Part shown: positions 54,398-62,372 of the stretch, in pieces | Layout of the letters: every line of letters starts with the position of its first letter | How positions within the stretch are numbered: position 1 is the first letter of the stretch | Assembly (NCBI GenBank): GCA_022565695.1 | Contig: JAIUME010000001.1 | Location: forward strand, 186,001-250,000 | Length of the DNA stretch: 64,000 nucleotides | Reading direction: 5' to 3' | Source: Alcanivorax sp. | Lineage (GTDB): Bacteria; Pseudomonadota; Gammaproteobacteria; Pseudomonadales; Alcanivoracaceae | Notes under the pieces: model-generated | Told to the model about the DNA's origin: nothing | The model's input: only the letters and a program-made list of their open reading frames with translations | Databases searched by the model: none | Translations under genes and position numbers: made by a program

Positions 54398-55102
54398 ATG
54401 GAATCAATAACAAGAAAATCTGTTTGGGCAAGCATTGCTTTTGGATCATTTACTGTGATATCAGCGGTTATTGGATCAAGAATTCAAAGCTTTTCATGGC
54501 TTCTTTATCTTTGTGGATTTACACTTACAGCCTCTTCTATGATTCTATTCTGGGATCAATTTATCGAAGTCCGCGCAAGGATATACTTACAAGAACGTCG
54601 CACCATGAAGTATCTTAGGATGTCTCTTCCTAACTACCTATTCATAATTAGAAAGTTTAGCCTCCTTGAAGACATTGATTCAATACTGTCATCAGAGAAA
54701 ATTGATTGGACCGTACGGCGACCCAGCCTTTTCATCTCTATTCATAATGCAATTTCCAGTATCCAGCACGGCTTTAACACTTTGCCTCCAGAGCATAGAT
54801 TGATTGCTACGAATATTGCGCTGATTGAAATCGTGAGATCATTTGATGGATGGCTTAGCGCTTGTGATGGCATGATGAGAAGTGGCGAGGCCAGGTATAA
54901 GACCGAGGATGCTAAGAATGAATTATTAATGTTAAACCAAAGGTATCAGAATCTTATAGCAGAGCATGATGATTTTCACCGCCAATTTAATGATGGGCTA
55001 AGGAACGGCAAGCCGAGAATCACAGGTCTATTTTGTAGGGCTCATGGGTTTAATTGGAAGAACTCCGATCCGCAATCCAATCAGGAAATGTTAGGTCCGT
55101 AA
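54398..55102 (+). CDS. membrane-anchored protein of unknown function
   Basis: A 234-residue protein with two N-terminal membrane helices (SVWASIAFGSFTVISAVI and SWLLYLCGFTLTASSMILFW), then about 185 residues of cytoplasmic, mostly helical sequence. This includes ARIYLQERRTMKYLRMSLPN and a helical region NIALIEIVRSFDGWLSACDG. GAGG six bases before the ATG at 54398 favours it over the one at 54374. AT-rich codon use fits the island. I do not recognise the family. Two-helix anchors on a cytoplasmic domain are common among defence effectors, but that is only suggestive. Confidence 0.7.
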   Translation: MESITRKSVWASIAFGSFTVISAVIGSRIQSFSWLLYLCGFTLTASSMILFWDQFIEVRARIYLQERRTMKYLRMSLPNYLFIIRKFSLLEDIDSILSSEKIDWTVRRPSLFISIHNAISSIQHGFNTLPPEHRLIATNIALIEIVRSFDGWLSACDGMMRSGEARYKTEDAKNELLMLNQRYQNLIAEHDDFHRQFNDGLRNGKPRITGLFCRAHGFNWKNSDPQSNQEMLGP

Positions 55103-55337
55103 TAATATTTTTGCTATTTTTTTATATCTAATTTTCTCGTTATTAAATCTCAGACTTCCTATCACTTCTCTATCAGCTTCTTATTTTAGCTATCTCTACA
55201 GAGTGTATATTCTTGCATCTTCATAGCTAACAACCATGTTCTCATCCTGAAGCCGCTAAGGCATAGAGACTAAGCTACATCCTTGCAGTCTCGACGCGCA
55301 GGAGCGCGGCGCGGCCCATTCTGCTATATGTCGTGAG

Positions 55338-56006
55338 ATGATTATGTTCAATTTCGAAAAAAGGGCACAGAACTATTACTCCCAGTCTCGCGGAGACGCT
55401 TACCCACGCCTAAAGGCATGGGACTACCTGTGGGACTACATCCAGTCCGTAGAAAGAAGGCAAGACTTGGCTAGCAAGGATAAGATTCGTGATACAGCGC
55501 TGAATATTGGCTTCTACTTGGCGAATTGGGGTATGTTTCGTGGCTCATCGCAGCTTCCATACGTGAATATAAGGTTCTTCGAAGACTTGTCCGGGCATCT
55601 TTTTACGGAAGTTCCAGCGGAGTTCTGGAGCCTGACTCTAAAAGACTTTACTCCAGCGAATAAGCATGCTCTCGAGGCTTTTGATGAAGGCATCCAGAGT
55701 ATACGGGATTTTGGGGGCGGAAGAATTTCTTGGACTCAAACGCTTTCAACAAAACTCCTCCTTGGAGTTTGGGGCCATTGTCCAGCCCGAGATAGGTACT
55801 TCAATCAAGGAGCAAGGAAGTACAAAAGCGAATCAGGGAATGTCGTCTCCGGAAATGTTAGTGCCCGATATTTGACCAAGTTAAATGAGCTGAGAAAGAA
55901 AGAAGGCTGGATTATTTCCGATTTTAAAACCCCAAATCGAAATAGATATCCCATGGGAAAGGTCATTGATATGGCATTCTTTCAGTATGGTTTTTCCGCC
56001 GCATGA
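55338..56006 (+). CDS. conserved protein of unknown function
   Basis: A 222-residue soluble, probably helical protein, AT-rich like the rest of the island. Striking segments are NIGFYLANWGMFRGSSQLPY (residues 56–75) and STKLLLGVWGHCPARDRYFNQG (about 136–157); patterned Trp/Gly/Arg residues of this kind suggest a conserved enzymatic or nucleic-acid-binding site. I cannot name the family. A second ATG two codons on is an equally good start. The 235-bp gap before it is AT-rich apart from a short GC-rich block at 55290–55316, and holds no gene I can support. Confidence 0.65.
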   Translation: MIMFNFEKRAQNYYSQSRGDAYPRLKAWDYLWDYIQSVERRQDLASKDKIRDTALNIGFYLANWGMFRGSSQLPYVNIRFFEDLSGHLFTEVPAEFWSLTLKDFTPANKHALEAFDEGIQSIRDFGGGRISWTQTLSTKLLLGVWGHCPARDRYFNQGARKYKSESGNVVSGNVSARYLTKLNELRKKEGWIISDFKTPNRNRYPMGKVIDMAFFQYGFSAA

Positions 56007-56059
56007 ATATTTGAAAAGCTCCTATACTCCTGAAGAACTGCGATCTGAATCCAAGCATC

Positions 56060-56296
56060 AAATTCGTAGTCATACCGGAGCCACACAATAGATAAGGCGT
56101 CATAAATGGCCCTTTAGACCATACTGCGCTCGTCATTAATAGTGAACGTATATTTAAGCGATTTCAGCTTACCGACCTCCTAAAGCCGCTTTTATTTCGT
56201 TTATTTGATAATACTTGTTGATGCAATTAAGGCTTTTCCCTGCTAATTTCCGGTAAAAACAGTCTTCCCAGACATGCCGGGCGAAGATGAAATTTA
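56060..56296 (-). pseudogene. decayed yoeB toxin gene
   Basis: Directly downstream of the antitoxin, the minus strand still encodes recognisable YoeB pieces in one frame or another: VNFIFARHVWEDCFYRKLAG, INKYYQINEIKAALG, then after stops NDERSMV-stop-RAIYDALSIVWLRYDYEF. These correspond to YoeB's W-E-D-Y start, and to its E-H-R-x-V-Y and D-A-L-x-I-x-x-L-R-Y-x-Y end with the catalytic region. At least three stop codons and a length loss in the middle make the toxin non-functional. Confidence 0.75.
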
Positions 56297-56545
56297 CTAT
56301 ACCAGTTCCTTCTCTTGAACACCGCCTTGCTCTAGTTCCGCAATAGATTCCAGCAGGCGACGGGTGTTCTTTGGTGCCCTCAGCAGGCCTGCGGTTTCTT
56401 GCAGCGCCTCATAGTCCTCCAGAGCGATAATGACGACGGACTGTGCCTTGTCCTGAGCGATTATGATAGGGGTATGGTCTTCACAAACCTGCTCCATCAT
56501 TTTTGCGAGGCTGGCTCTCGCTGCGGTGTAGCTGATGACGTCCAT
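56297..56545 (-). CDS. yefM: Phd/YefM-family antitoxin
   Basis: An 82-residue antitoxin. It begins MDVISYTAARASLAKMMEQV, with the typical YefM pattern (S-Y-T-x-A-R-x-x-L), followed by HTPIIIAQDKAQSVVIIALEDYEAL and the helix ETAGLLRAPKNTRRLLESIA. A longer open frame upstream overlaps an unrelated gene and is not used. Its normal partner YoeB is degraded downstream, so this is an orphaned antitoxin that could still repress promoters or neutralise other YoeB copies. Confidence 0.85.
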   Translation of the reverse strand: MDVISYTAARASLAKMMEQVCEDHTPIIIAQDKAQSVVIIALEDYEALQETAGLLRAPKNTRRLLESIAELEQGGVQEKELV

Positions 56546-56622
56546 AATATTTTTCCAGTACGTGGCTCTGTGCTGTGTAGAATATTCGTACAGGGTAGAA
56601 TTCACCAACCGCTGGGCGGGCT

Positions 56623-56793
56623 TCAGTGCCTTCCTTTGATCCATGCCAGCGCAGCCAACCCCACCGGCACTGCCAACCCCACCCACCCCACAACATTCAT
56701 CCACCCCTCCCCCAGCAACGCTGCCACCAACCCCACCAGGCTCGCCGCCGCAATCACCATCGGCACTGCAAAGATCTGCCACGCACTTTTCAT
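56623..56793 (-). CDS. 56-residue membrane protein linked to PepSY gene
   Basis: A short gene missed by length filters. It encodes 56 residues with two hydrophobic helices: FAVPMVIAAASLVGLVAALL and MNVVGWVGLAVPVGLAALAW, ending IKGRH. Its ATG overlaps the stop of the PepSY gene (ATGA), so it is translated with it. Small two-helix proteins of this type often accompany iron-regulated PepSY membrane proteins; the role is unknown. Confidence 0.75.
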   Translation of the reverse strand: MKSAWQIFAVPMVIAAASLVGLVAALLGEGWMNVVGWVGLAVPVGLAALAWIKGRH

Positions 56794-57914
56794 ACCTCAG
56801 CTACTCCCCGCACCGATGGCGCGCCGCGCTTCCGGCGCACTGCCCACAAATACAGCCCCGTCCCCAGCACCACGATCGTGAACACATCCAGAATCGCCCA
56901 CAGGATCTTTAATGGCAGCCCGCCGTAATCGCCGAAGTGCAACGGCCCGGACAGCGACAGGGCCTTGTTGTACCAGGGCATTTCGCGCATGTCGGCGAAG
57001 GCGCCGGTGCGGGCGTCCACGAGGGCGGGGCTGATGATGTGCGAGGTGAGCGGGGTATTGCCGTGGAGGAAGATGGCGTAGTGATAATCCGTGGACCAGC
57101 TGCCGCCGGGGAAGGCGACGAATTGCAGTGTCATGTCCGGTGCGGCGGCTTCGGCCTGGGCGACGGCGGCGTCCAGGGAGGCCAGCTCGGCTGGTGTGGG
57201 CACGGTGGCGTCGTCGTAGCCGGCGGTGAGGTCGGCCAGGGCGTGGGTGCGCCAGGTGTCCACAATGGGGGTTTTCAGGGTGTTGATGACGCCAGTGAGG
57301 CCCACGACCAGCAGCCAGGCGACGGTCACGATGCCGAGCAGGTTGTGGTAGTCCAGCCATTTCACGCGGGGGGAGCGTCGGGTGCGCACGGTGCCGAAAT
57401 CCAGCTTGCGCATGAAGGGCGCATAAAGCACCACGCCGGAGATGATCGCCAGTATCAGCAGCAGGCCCATGGCGCCGAGAAACAGCATGCCCGGCAGGCC
57501 CAGGAACATGTCGGTGTGAAGTTCCAGAATGAAGTGCATCAGGTCGAAGCCTTCTTCGCCGGGCACCAGGTCGCCGCTGGTGCGATCGAAGGAGGCGAAG
57601 TGCATGTCGCGCACGACGGCGTCCAGGGTGGGGCCGCTGGTCACGTTCACCACGGGGCGGTCGATGTCGAAGCTCATGAACAGCGGCACATGGTCCGGGC
57701 GGTTGGCCAGGGCGGCGTCGAGCATGGCGTCCAGTGACAGCAGTGGGCCATCGGGGTGGGCCGGTTGCCAGTCATGATTGTCTAACAGGTTGTCGATCTC
57801 GTCATGAAAGATCAACGGCAGCCCGGTGATGCACAGCATCAGGATAAAGGCGGTGCAGATCAGGCTGGTCCAGGTGTGGATGCCGGACCAGATGCGGAGT
57901 GTGCGTGGCGTCAT
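56790..57914 (-). CDS. PepSY-associated transmembrane protein (iron-uptake)
   Basis: A 374-residue inner-membrane protein of the PepSY_TM family with four helices: TWTSLICTAFILMLCITGLP, LFLGAMGLLLILAIISGVVL, LLGIVTVAWLLVVGLTGVIN and ILWAILDVFTIVVLGTGLYL. Histidines near helix ends (WSGIHTW, DYHNLLG) could bind haem. Family members act as ferric-siderophore reductases or uptake partners of TonB receptors. The gene follows the TonB receptor by ten bases. Confidence 0.88.
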   Translation of the reverse strand: MTPRTLRIWSGIHTWTSLICTAFILMLCITGLPLIFHDEIDNLLDNHDWQPAHPDGPLLSLDAMLDAALANRPDHVPLFMSFDIDRPVVNVTSGPTLDAVVRDMHFASFDRTSGDLVPGEEGFDLMHFILELHTDMFLGLPGMLFLGAMGLLLILAIISGVVLYAPFMRKLDFGTVRTRRSPRVKWLDYHNLLGIVTVAWLLVVGLTGVINTLKTPIVDTWRTHALADLTAGYDDATVPTPAELASLDAAVAQAEAAAPDMTLQFVAFPGGSWSTDYHYAIFLHGNTPLTSHIISPALVDARTGAFADMREMPWYNKALSLSGPLHFGDYGGLPLKILWAILDVFTIVVLGTGLYLWAVRRKRGAPSVRGVAEV

Positions 57915-57924
57915 AGCAATCGGT

Positions 57925-60069
57925 TCAGAAGTCGAGGGTGGCGGACAGCAGCCAGGTGCGCGGGGCGCCCACGGTCAGGTAACCGGCACCGGGGAAGCCG
58001 CCGGCGGAGGCCCAGTAGTCCTCGTTGGTGACGTTCTCAACCCGCCCGCGCAGGGTCAGAAAGGCCGCCTCGCCCACCGGCAAGGTGTAGCGGGCGCCCA
58101 GGTCGAGCCGGGTCCAGGCGTCCAGTTCTTGCTGGTTGGCGGCGTCGGCGAACTGCCTGCTGGTGTGGATCACGCGGCCGTCCAGGGCGGCATCCATGAA
58201 CTGGGGCAGGCGGTATTCCATATTCAGGTTGGCCTGGGTGCGCGGGGAGCCGATGGCGGTGTTGCCGTCCACGTCGGCATCCAGGTAGCTGACGCCGCCG
58301 AGCACGCTCAGGTCGGGGGTCAGCAGGCCGTAGGCCATCATTTCCAGGCCGGCGTTTTCCTGGTGGTCCTGCACGGTGAAGACGTCGTTGTCGTCCAGCC
58401 CGGCAATGGGTTTGCGGCTGCGATAGACGGACACGCTACCGCCGAGGGTGCCGCGCTCGAACTTCAGGCCCACTTCGCTTTGTTTGGTGCGGTAAGGGGC
58501 CAGGGCTTCGCCGGCATTGACCACGGAGTTATCGGCCGGGGCGCGGGCGCCCTTTTGCAGGCCTTCGATGTAGTTGGCGTAGGCCGAGAGCGTCGGGGTG
58601 AGTTTGTAGACGACACCGACGCTGGGGGTAATAGCGCTGTCTTCATAGCTGGCATCGGTCAGCCGGGCGCCGGTGTCGTTGTCGTAGCTGTCGTCTTTCA
58701 GGTACTGGTAGCGGGCGCCCACGGTCACCAGCAGGCGGTCGTTCAGCAACGACATCTGGTCGGCCAAGGCCAGGCTGTGCACGCGGGTCTTGATGGTGGT
58801 CAGCGGGTTGTTCAGGTCGCCGCCGGTGAAGGCATCCGGTACGGGCGGAGGCACGTCGGCCGGGGCGTAGATATTGCCGGTGATGCTGGCGGCAGACATG
58901 GCCCAGGCGTTTTTCGATTGCAGTTCATAGCTGGCCGCAGATGCGCTGACCTGATGGCTGATGGCGCCGGTGTCGAAGCGCACGCGCAGGCCGGCTTCGC
59001 CGGTGAGCACGGTGTCTTCGCGGGTATTGTCGAAGCGGCTGGCAGTGTAGTCGCCGTTGGCGTCGTTCACAGTGGGGTTGGCGAATATGCCCGCCTCTTC
59101 GCTGGTGCGGGCGCCGAAGGCGGCCCAGCCGGTGACGTTGTCGCGGAAGTCGTACTCGGCGCGCAGGGTGCCGAACAGGTCCCGGGCATCGGAGTAGGTC
59201 CAGGACTGGCCGATGGAGGTGCTGGCATCCGGGGTGCGGGGGATCGGCAGGGTGCCGTCGATGGTGATGTTGGGCTGGCCGCCCTCGATACGGTGGTCCT
59301 GGAAGCCCAGGTCAGCGGATACGCGCAGGGCCTCGTCGCGGAAATCCACGCCGATATGCGCCATGGACAGCTCAGAGGACTCGCCCTTGGCGGCGGTGTC
59401 GCCATCACGGCGGGCGGCGTTGATGCGGATGCCGTAACGGCCATCACCAGAGCGCCGCGCCAGATCGGTGGCCAGGTGGCCCTGCACGCCGGTTTGGGCG
59501 CCGAGGGTCACCTGGTTCATGGGTTCGTTGGGCGCGCGCTTGGGCACCACGTTTACCGCGCCGCCGAGGCCGCTGCCGCCGGGGGCAGCGCCTTTGAGGA
59601 AGGTGTTGGCACCGCGCAGCACCTGCACTCGCTCGATGAATTCGCTGGCCAGATACTGGCGCGGCAGCAGGCCATACAGGCCGTTATAGGTCATATCATC
59701 AGAAAACACCGGCAGGCCGCGCACCAGATAGACCTGCTGATAGTTGCCGAAGCCCCGCGCCACCCGCACCGCCGGATCGTTCAGCAGCACCTCACCGACG
59801 CTGGCGGCCTGCTGGTCCTTGATCAACAGCTCGGTGTAGTCGGTAAAGGTATAGGGGCTGTCCATGATGGCCTGGGTGCCGAGGAAGCCCACCTGCCCGC
59901 CCTGCGCCACTTGGCCGCCCGCATAGGCCCGGCTCAGGCCGCTGGCCGAGGCGTCGGCGCTGGCTTGCACTTCGATGGTGTCGAGTCGTGTGCCCTCGGC
60001 ATGTGCCATGGCGCCTGTGGTGAGCAGGGCCAGGGTGAGGGCAGAAAGTGTGAGGGGGCGGTATGGCAT
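57925..60069 (-). CDS. TonB-dependent siderophore receptor
   Basis: A 714-residue outer-membrane receptor. A signal peptide ends near MAHA; the TonB box is probably DTIEVQA near residue 30. The plug domain has QQAASVGEVLLNDPAVRVAR and VQVLRGANTFLKGAAPGGSG with GLGGAVNVVPKRAP. The barrel ends LLSATLDF with terminal Phe. The A-P-G-G-S-G-L-G-G variant is typical of siderophore-type receptors. It is first in an operon with the PepSY gene and a 56-residue membrane protein, likely Fur controlled. Confidence 0.93.
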   Translation of the reverse strand: MPYRPLTLSALTLALLTTGAMAHAEGTRLDTIEVQASADASASGLSRAYAGGQVAQGGQVGFLGTQAIMDSPYTFTDYTELLIKDQQAASVGEVLLNDPAVRVARGFGNYQQVYLVRGLPVFSDDMTYNGLYGLLPRQYLASEFIERVQVLRGANTFLKGAAPGGSGLGGAVNVVPKRAPNEPMNQVTLGAQTGVQGHLATDLARRSGDGRYGIRINAARRDGDTAAKGESSELSMAHIGVDFRDEALRVSADLGFQDHRIEGGQPNITIDGTLPIPRTPDASTSIGQSWTYSDARDLFGTLRAEYDFRDNVTGWAAFGARTSEEAGIFANPTVNDANGDYTASRFDNTREDTVLTGEAGLRVRFDTGAISHQVSASAASYELQSKNAWAMSAASITGNIYAPADVPPPVPDAFTGGDLNNPLTTIKTRVHSLALADQMSLLNDRLLVTVGARYQYLKDDSYDNDTGARLTDASYEDSAITPSVGVVYKLTPTLSAYANYIEGLQKGARAPADNSVVNAGEALAPYRTKQSEVGLKFERGTLGGSVSVYRSRKPIAGLDDNDVFTVQDHQENAGLEMMAYGLLTPDLSVLGGVSYLDADVDGNTAIGSPRTQANLNMEYRLPQFMDAALDGRVIHTSRQFADAANQQELDAWTRLDLGARYTLPVGEAAFLTLRGRVENVTNEDYWASAGGFPGAGYLTVGAPRTWLLSATLDF

Positions 60070-60131
60070 GGCTGGGTCCGGCGATAATCGAGGGCGGGCT
60101 GATAAGTGAGCCTGGACTATAACCTAAATAG

Positions 60132-60152
60132 GAATTGCTTTCATTATCATTG
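60132..60152 (-). promoter_or_regulatory. candidate Fur box upstream of the TonB receptor
   Basis: GAATTGCTTTCATTATCATT contains the TCATTATCATT half of the Fur consensus (GATAATGATAATCATTATC) with a weaker other half, about 12 of 19. It lies 63–83 bases before the receptor start, a plausible operator position. Confidence 0.55.
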
Positions 60153-60209
60153 ACGATGCAGCCTAATGCCCCACCCCACCCCCCAAATGGGCAGCACGCC
60201 TGCTGTGGC

Positions 60210-60290
60210 TTGCCTCCGCATTTCCGGCGGGGCAGTATCGGGGCTAGGTTACTGGCATGTCGGCAAACGCTCAGAAGAAGCGCTGCTCAC
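60210..60290. repeat. dispersed 85-bp repeat, copy 2 (right of the iron operon)
   Basis: TGTGGCTTGCC, CATTTCCGGCGGGGCAGTAT, CGGGGC, GGTTACTGGCATG and AAACGCTCAGAAGAAGCGCTGC match copy 1 at 51284–51367 in the same orientation. It lies in the 310-bp gap between the TonB receptor and the zinc-ribbon gene. The rest of that gap shows nothing else. Confidence 0.65.
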
Positions 60291-60379
60291 CACATCTGCG
60301 CTCAATTTTTCATGAGGCCTCGAAAAATGCGCGCTCAGAATTCAACCGATGAAGCCGGCCGTCACGCGAGGTAGATCTT

Positions 60380-60670
60380 TTGCGAAATTGTCCGAATTGC
60401 CGCCAATCGACACTCCCAATCTGGAAGATAGCATTTGGGATGCGGCACCGATGCTCGAACTGTCACAGCACCATTGGCGTGCACTGGCTGATGTCTGGCA
60501 TCTACGCATGCGGGACGGCGATCTACGTTGCCTTTATGGGTCTTTTTATTCTGTCCACAGCCAGCCCTGTTTCCGTGGCACTCGCCGGCCTCCTGGCTGC
60601 CCTGCTCTTAAGCTTCGTCGCCGCCTGGCTGACCCCACTTGAAGTGAAGCAACAATGGTGGGCCCCATGA
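60380..60670 (+). CDS. small zinc-ribbon membrane protein
   Basis: A 96-residue protein. An N-terminal zinc ribbon is formed by CPNC (residues 4–7) and CSNC (25–28), with LPIWKIAFGM between. Two hydrophobic helices follow (IYACGTAIYVAFMGLFILS and VALAGLLAALLLSFVAAWL), ending KQQWWAP. The start is TTG, with GAGG eight bases upstream. Similar CPxC-ribbon plus two-helix proteins are widespread and uncharacterised. Confidence 0.72.
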   Translation: MRNCPNCRQSTLPIWKIAFGMRHRCSNCHSTIGVHWLMSGIYACGTAIYVAFMGLFILSTASPVSVALAGLLAALLLSFVAAWLTPLEVKQQWWAP

Positions 60671-60712
60671 GATCGCCTGGCCAAAAGTATTACCTTAGAG
60701 GCGGAGGCTTCA

Positions 60713-61663
60713 TTGCGAGCAGAAGACGTTGTTATTTCATCCAGAGGCATCTCCCTTGCCGGCACTCTGACGCTGCCGGCGAATGATGCACCTTGCCCGT
60801 GTGTAATCATGGTTCATGGCAGCGGCCCGCAAGATCGTGATGGAAATATATCCGGATTTGATGTCCAGATCTTCAAATTCATGGCGGAGCATTTGACAGA
60901 GAATGGCATCGCTGCATTGCGGTACGACAAACGAGGCTGTGCGCAAAGCAAAGGCAACTTCAGAACTTCAGGATTGAGTGACATGGTCGACGACGCCTGC
61001 GCAGCTATAGACTACGCCAGTCGACGAATCGAGATTGATAAGAGATACGTATATGTACTTGGGCATAGTGAGGGCGCAGTATTGGCACCTGAAATTGGTA
61101 TCAAGAGGCCAGATATAGCCGGGATCATCATGTTGTGCGCGAGTTTACGTAGCTTTGAAGCAGATTTCATCAAGAATGCCGAGGTGCTCAATCGGGATCT
61201 GGCGAAAATGACAGGGATGAAGGGGAAGTTGGCCAGATGTCTCTTTCATATAAAAGATCCCGAGAAAGCCATAGAAGCCCTCAGGCGAAAAGTGGAAGAA
61301 ACAAAATTCAGGCGCATATGGATCTCTTTTTCCCTGGTCGGCACGAAATTTTACAGGGAGACATTTAACTACGACATTAGAACGCACCTGGGAATGAATG
61401 CCCTCCCTATCCTGGCTATTGGTGGCACCAAGGATTTTCAGTGCCATCCTGATGACACATGTGAAATACCATCCGTATCGCTAGGTGAAACCACAGTGCA
61501 TATTATTGAAAATATGGATCACATGCTGCGATATCAGGAAGGTGATCCTACACTGCTCGGCTACAAAGATGCAGCTCAAAGACCCATGATTTATCAAGTC
61601 AAGGAGCTTGTAAGCGGCTGGGTGAAGCTCAGAAGCCAGGAAATTACCAAGCTGGGAAAATAG
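60713..61663 (+). CDS. alpha/beta hydrolase
   Basis: A 316-residue serine hydrolase. The oxyanion loop is VHGSGPQDRDGN near residue 35, the nucleophile S119 in GHSEG, the acid in GGTKDFQCHPDD near 245, and the histidine in ENMDHMLR near 267. The core resembles the YqiA/alpha-beta 'dienelactone hydrolase-like' esterases without a signal peptide. GC is lower than that of its neighbours. The start is TTG, with GGAGG upstream. Substrate unknown. The 133-bp gap after it holds a weak CCTCAGA/TCTGAGG inverted repeat. Confidence 0.85.
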   Translation: MRAEDVVISSRGISLAGTLTLPANDAPCPCVIMVHGSGPQDRDGNISGFDVQIFKFMAEHLTENGIAALRYDKRGCAQSKGNFRTSGLSDMVDDACAAIDYASRRIEIDKRYVYVLGHSEGAVLAPEIGIKRPDIAGIIMLCASLRSFEADFIKNAEVLNRDLAKMTGMKGKLARCLFHIKDPEKAIEALRRKVEETKFRRIWISFSLVGTKFYRETFNYDIRTHLGMNALPILAIGGTKDFQCHPDDTCEIPSVSLGETTVHIIENMDHMLRYQEGDPTLLGYKDAAQRPMIYQVKELVSGWVKLRSQEITKLGK

Positions 61664-61796
61664 CCATCTATTCCTCAGAGTTGCCCCCACATCTTCTGAG
61701 GGGTTCAACACGATTGTGATAGGGAATTAGATCCCGGTTCTCAGCCTGGGCTGCGATGATCCGAGAGGATTGGCGCAGCGGGGTTTACCGCTCACG

Positions 61797-62285
61797 TCAC
61801 TCGCAGCGAACGCCACGCAAGAACTCTCTCAACAGATCATCCAATTGGGCTCGCTGCTCATCGGTCAGGGCGGCGACCAGTCTGGCCTGTGTCTCAACAT
61901 GGGCAGTCACCGCCTCTTCGATCAGCTCGAACCCCTCCGGAGAAAGCGCAATCAGCCAGCCGCGGCCGTCTTCAGGATTCCGGGTCCGCACCACCAGCCC
62001 CGCTTTCTCCAGCTGATCTACCCGGTGCGTCATGGTCCCGGACGTCACCATGGTCGACGCCATCAGCTCTCCCGGGGACAGCGCATAGGGCGGGCCTGCC
62101 CGGCGCAAAGTGGCCAGGACGTCGAAACTCGCGCCATTCAGGCCATGCTCTGACCAGGTCTTCTCCATGCTGCGCATGAGGTGCTGATGAAGCCTCTTGA
62201 TCCGCCCTATGGTGCCCATCGGCGTAACGTGGAGGTCTGGGCGCTCTTGCCGCCATTGTTCGAGGATGCTGTCTACGTGGTCCAT
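61797..62285 (-). CDS. MarR-family transcriptional regulator
   Basis: A 162-residue winged-helix repressor. The recognition region is SPGELMASTMVTSGTMTHRVDQLEKAGLV, and the wing follows as VRTRNPEDGRGWLIALSPEG, where D-x-R-G is the family signature. The ATG at 62285 aligns with family starts; the frame is open upstream through the operators. It is divergent from the EamA transporter and shares two palindromic operators with it. Confidence 0.92.
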   Translation of the reverse strand: MDHVDSILEQWRQERPDLHVTPMGTIGRIKRLHQHLMRSMEKTWSEHGLNGASFDVLATLRRAGPPYALSPGELMASTMVTSGTMTHRVDQLEKAGLVVRTRNPEDGRGWLIALSPEGFELIEEAVTAHVETQARLVAALTDEQRAQLDDLLREFLRGVRCE

Positions 62286-62308
62286 GGGAATCAGTGTTGC
62301 ACAGATAT

Positions 62309-62352
62309 ATCTTGACATCAAGATTGTTGGCACTTATCTTGACGTCAAGATA
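62309..62352. promoter_or_regulatory. twin MarR operators overlapping divergent promoters
   Basis: ATCTTGACATCAAGAT (62309–62324) is palindromic except at its centre, and TATCTTGACGTCAAGATA (62335–62352) is a perfect palindrome. Their centres are 27 bases apart. They overlap a plus-strand promoter, TTGACA (62312–62317), 17 bases, TATCTT (62335–62340), and a mirror-image minus-strand promoter TTGACG, 17 bases, AATCTT. MarR bound here would silence both itself and the transporter. Confidence 0.8.
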
Positions 62353-62372
62353 AATGCCAACAGGGGTCTCTC

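Noticed and set aside
60135-60374. Short open frame covering the second dispersed repeat
   Set aside because: No ribosome binding site, no conserved translation between the two repeat copies; more likely non-coding.
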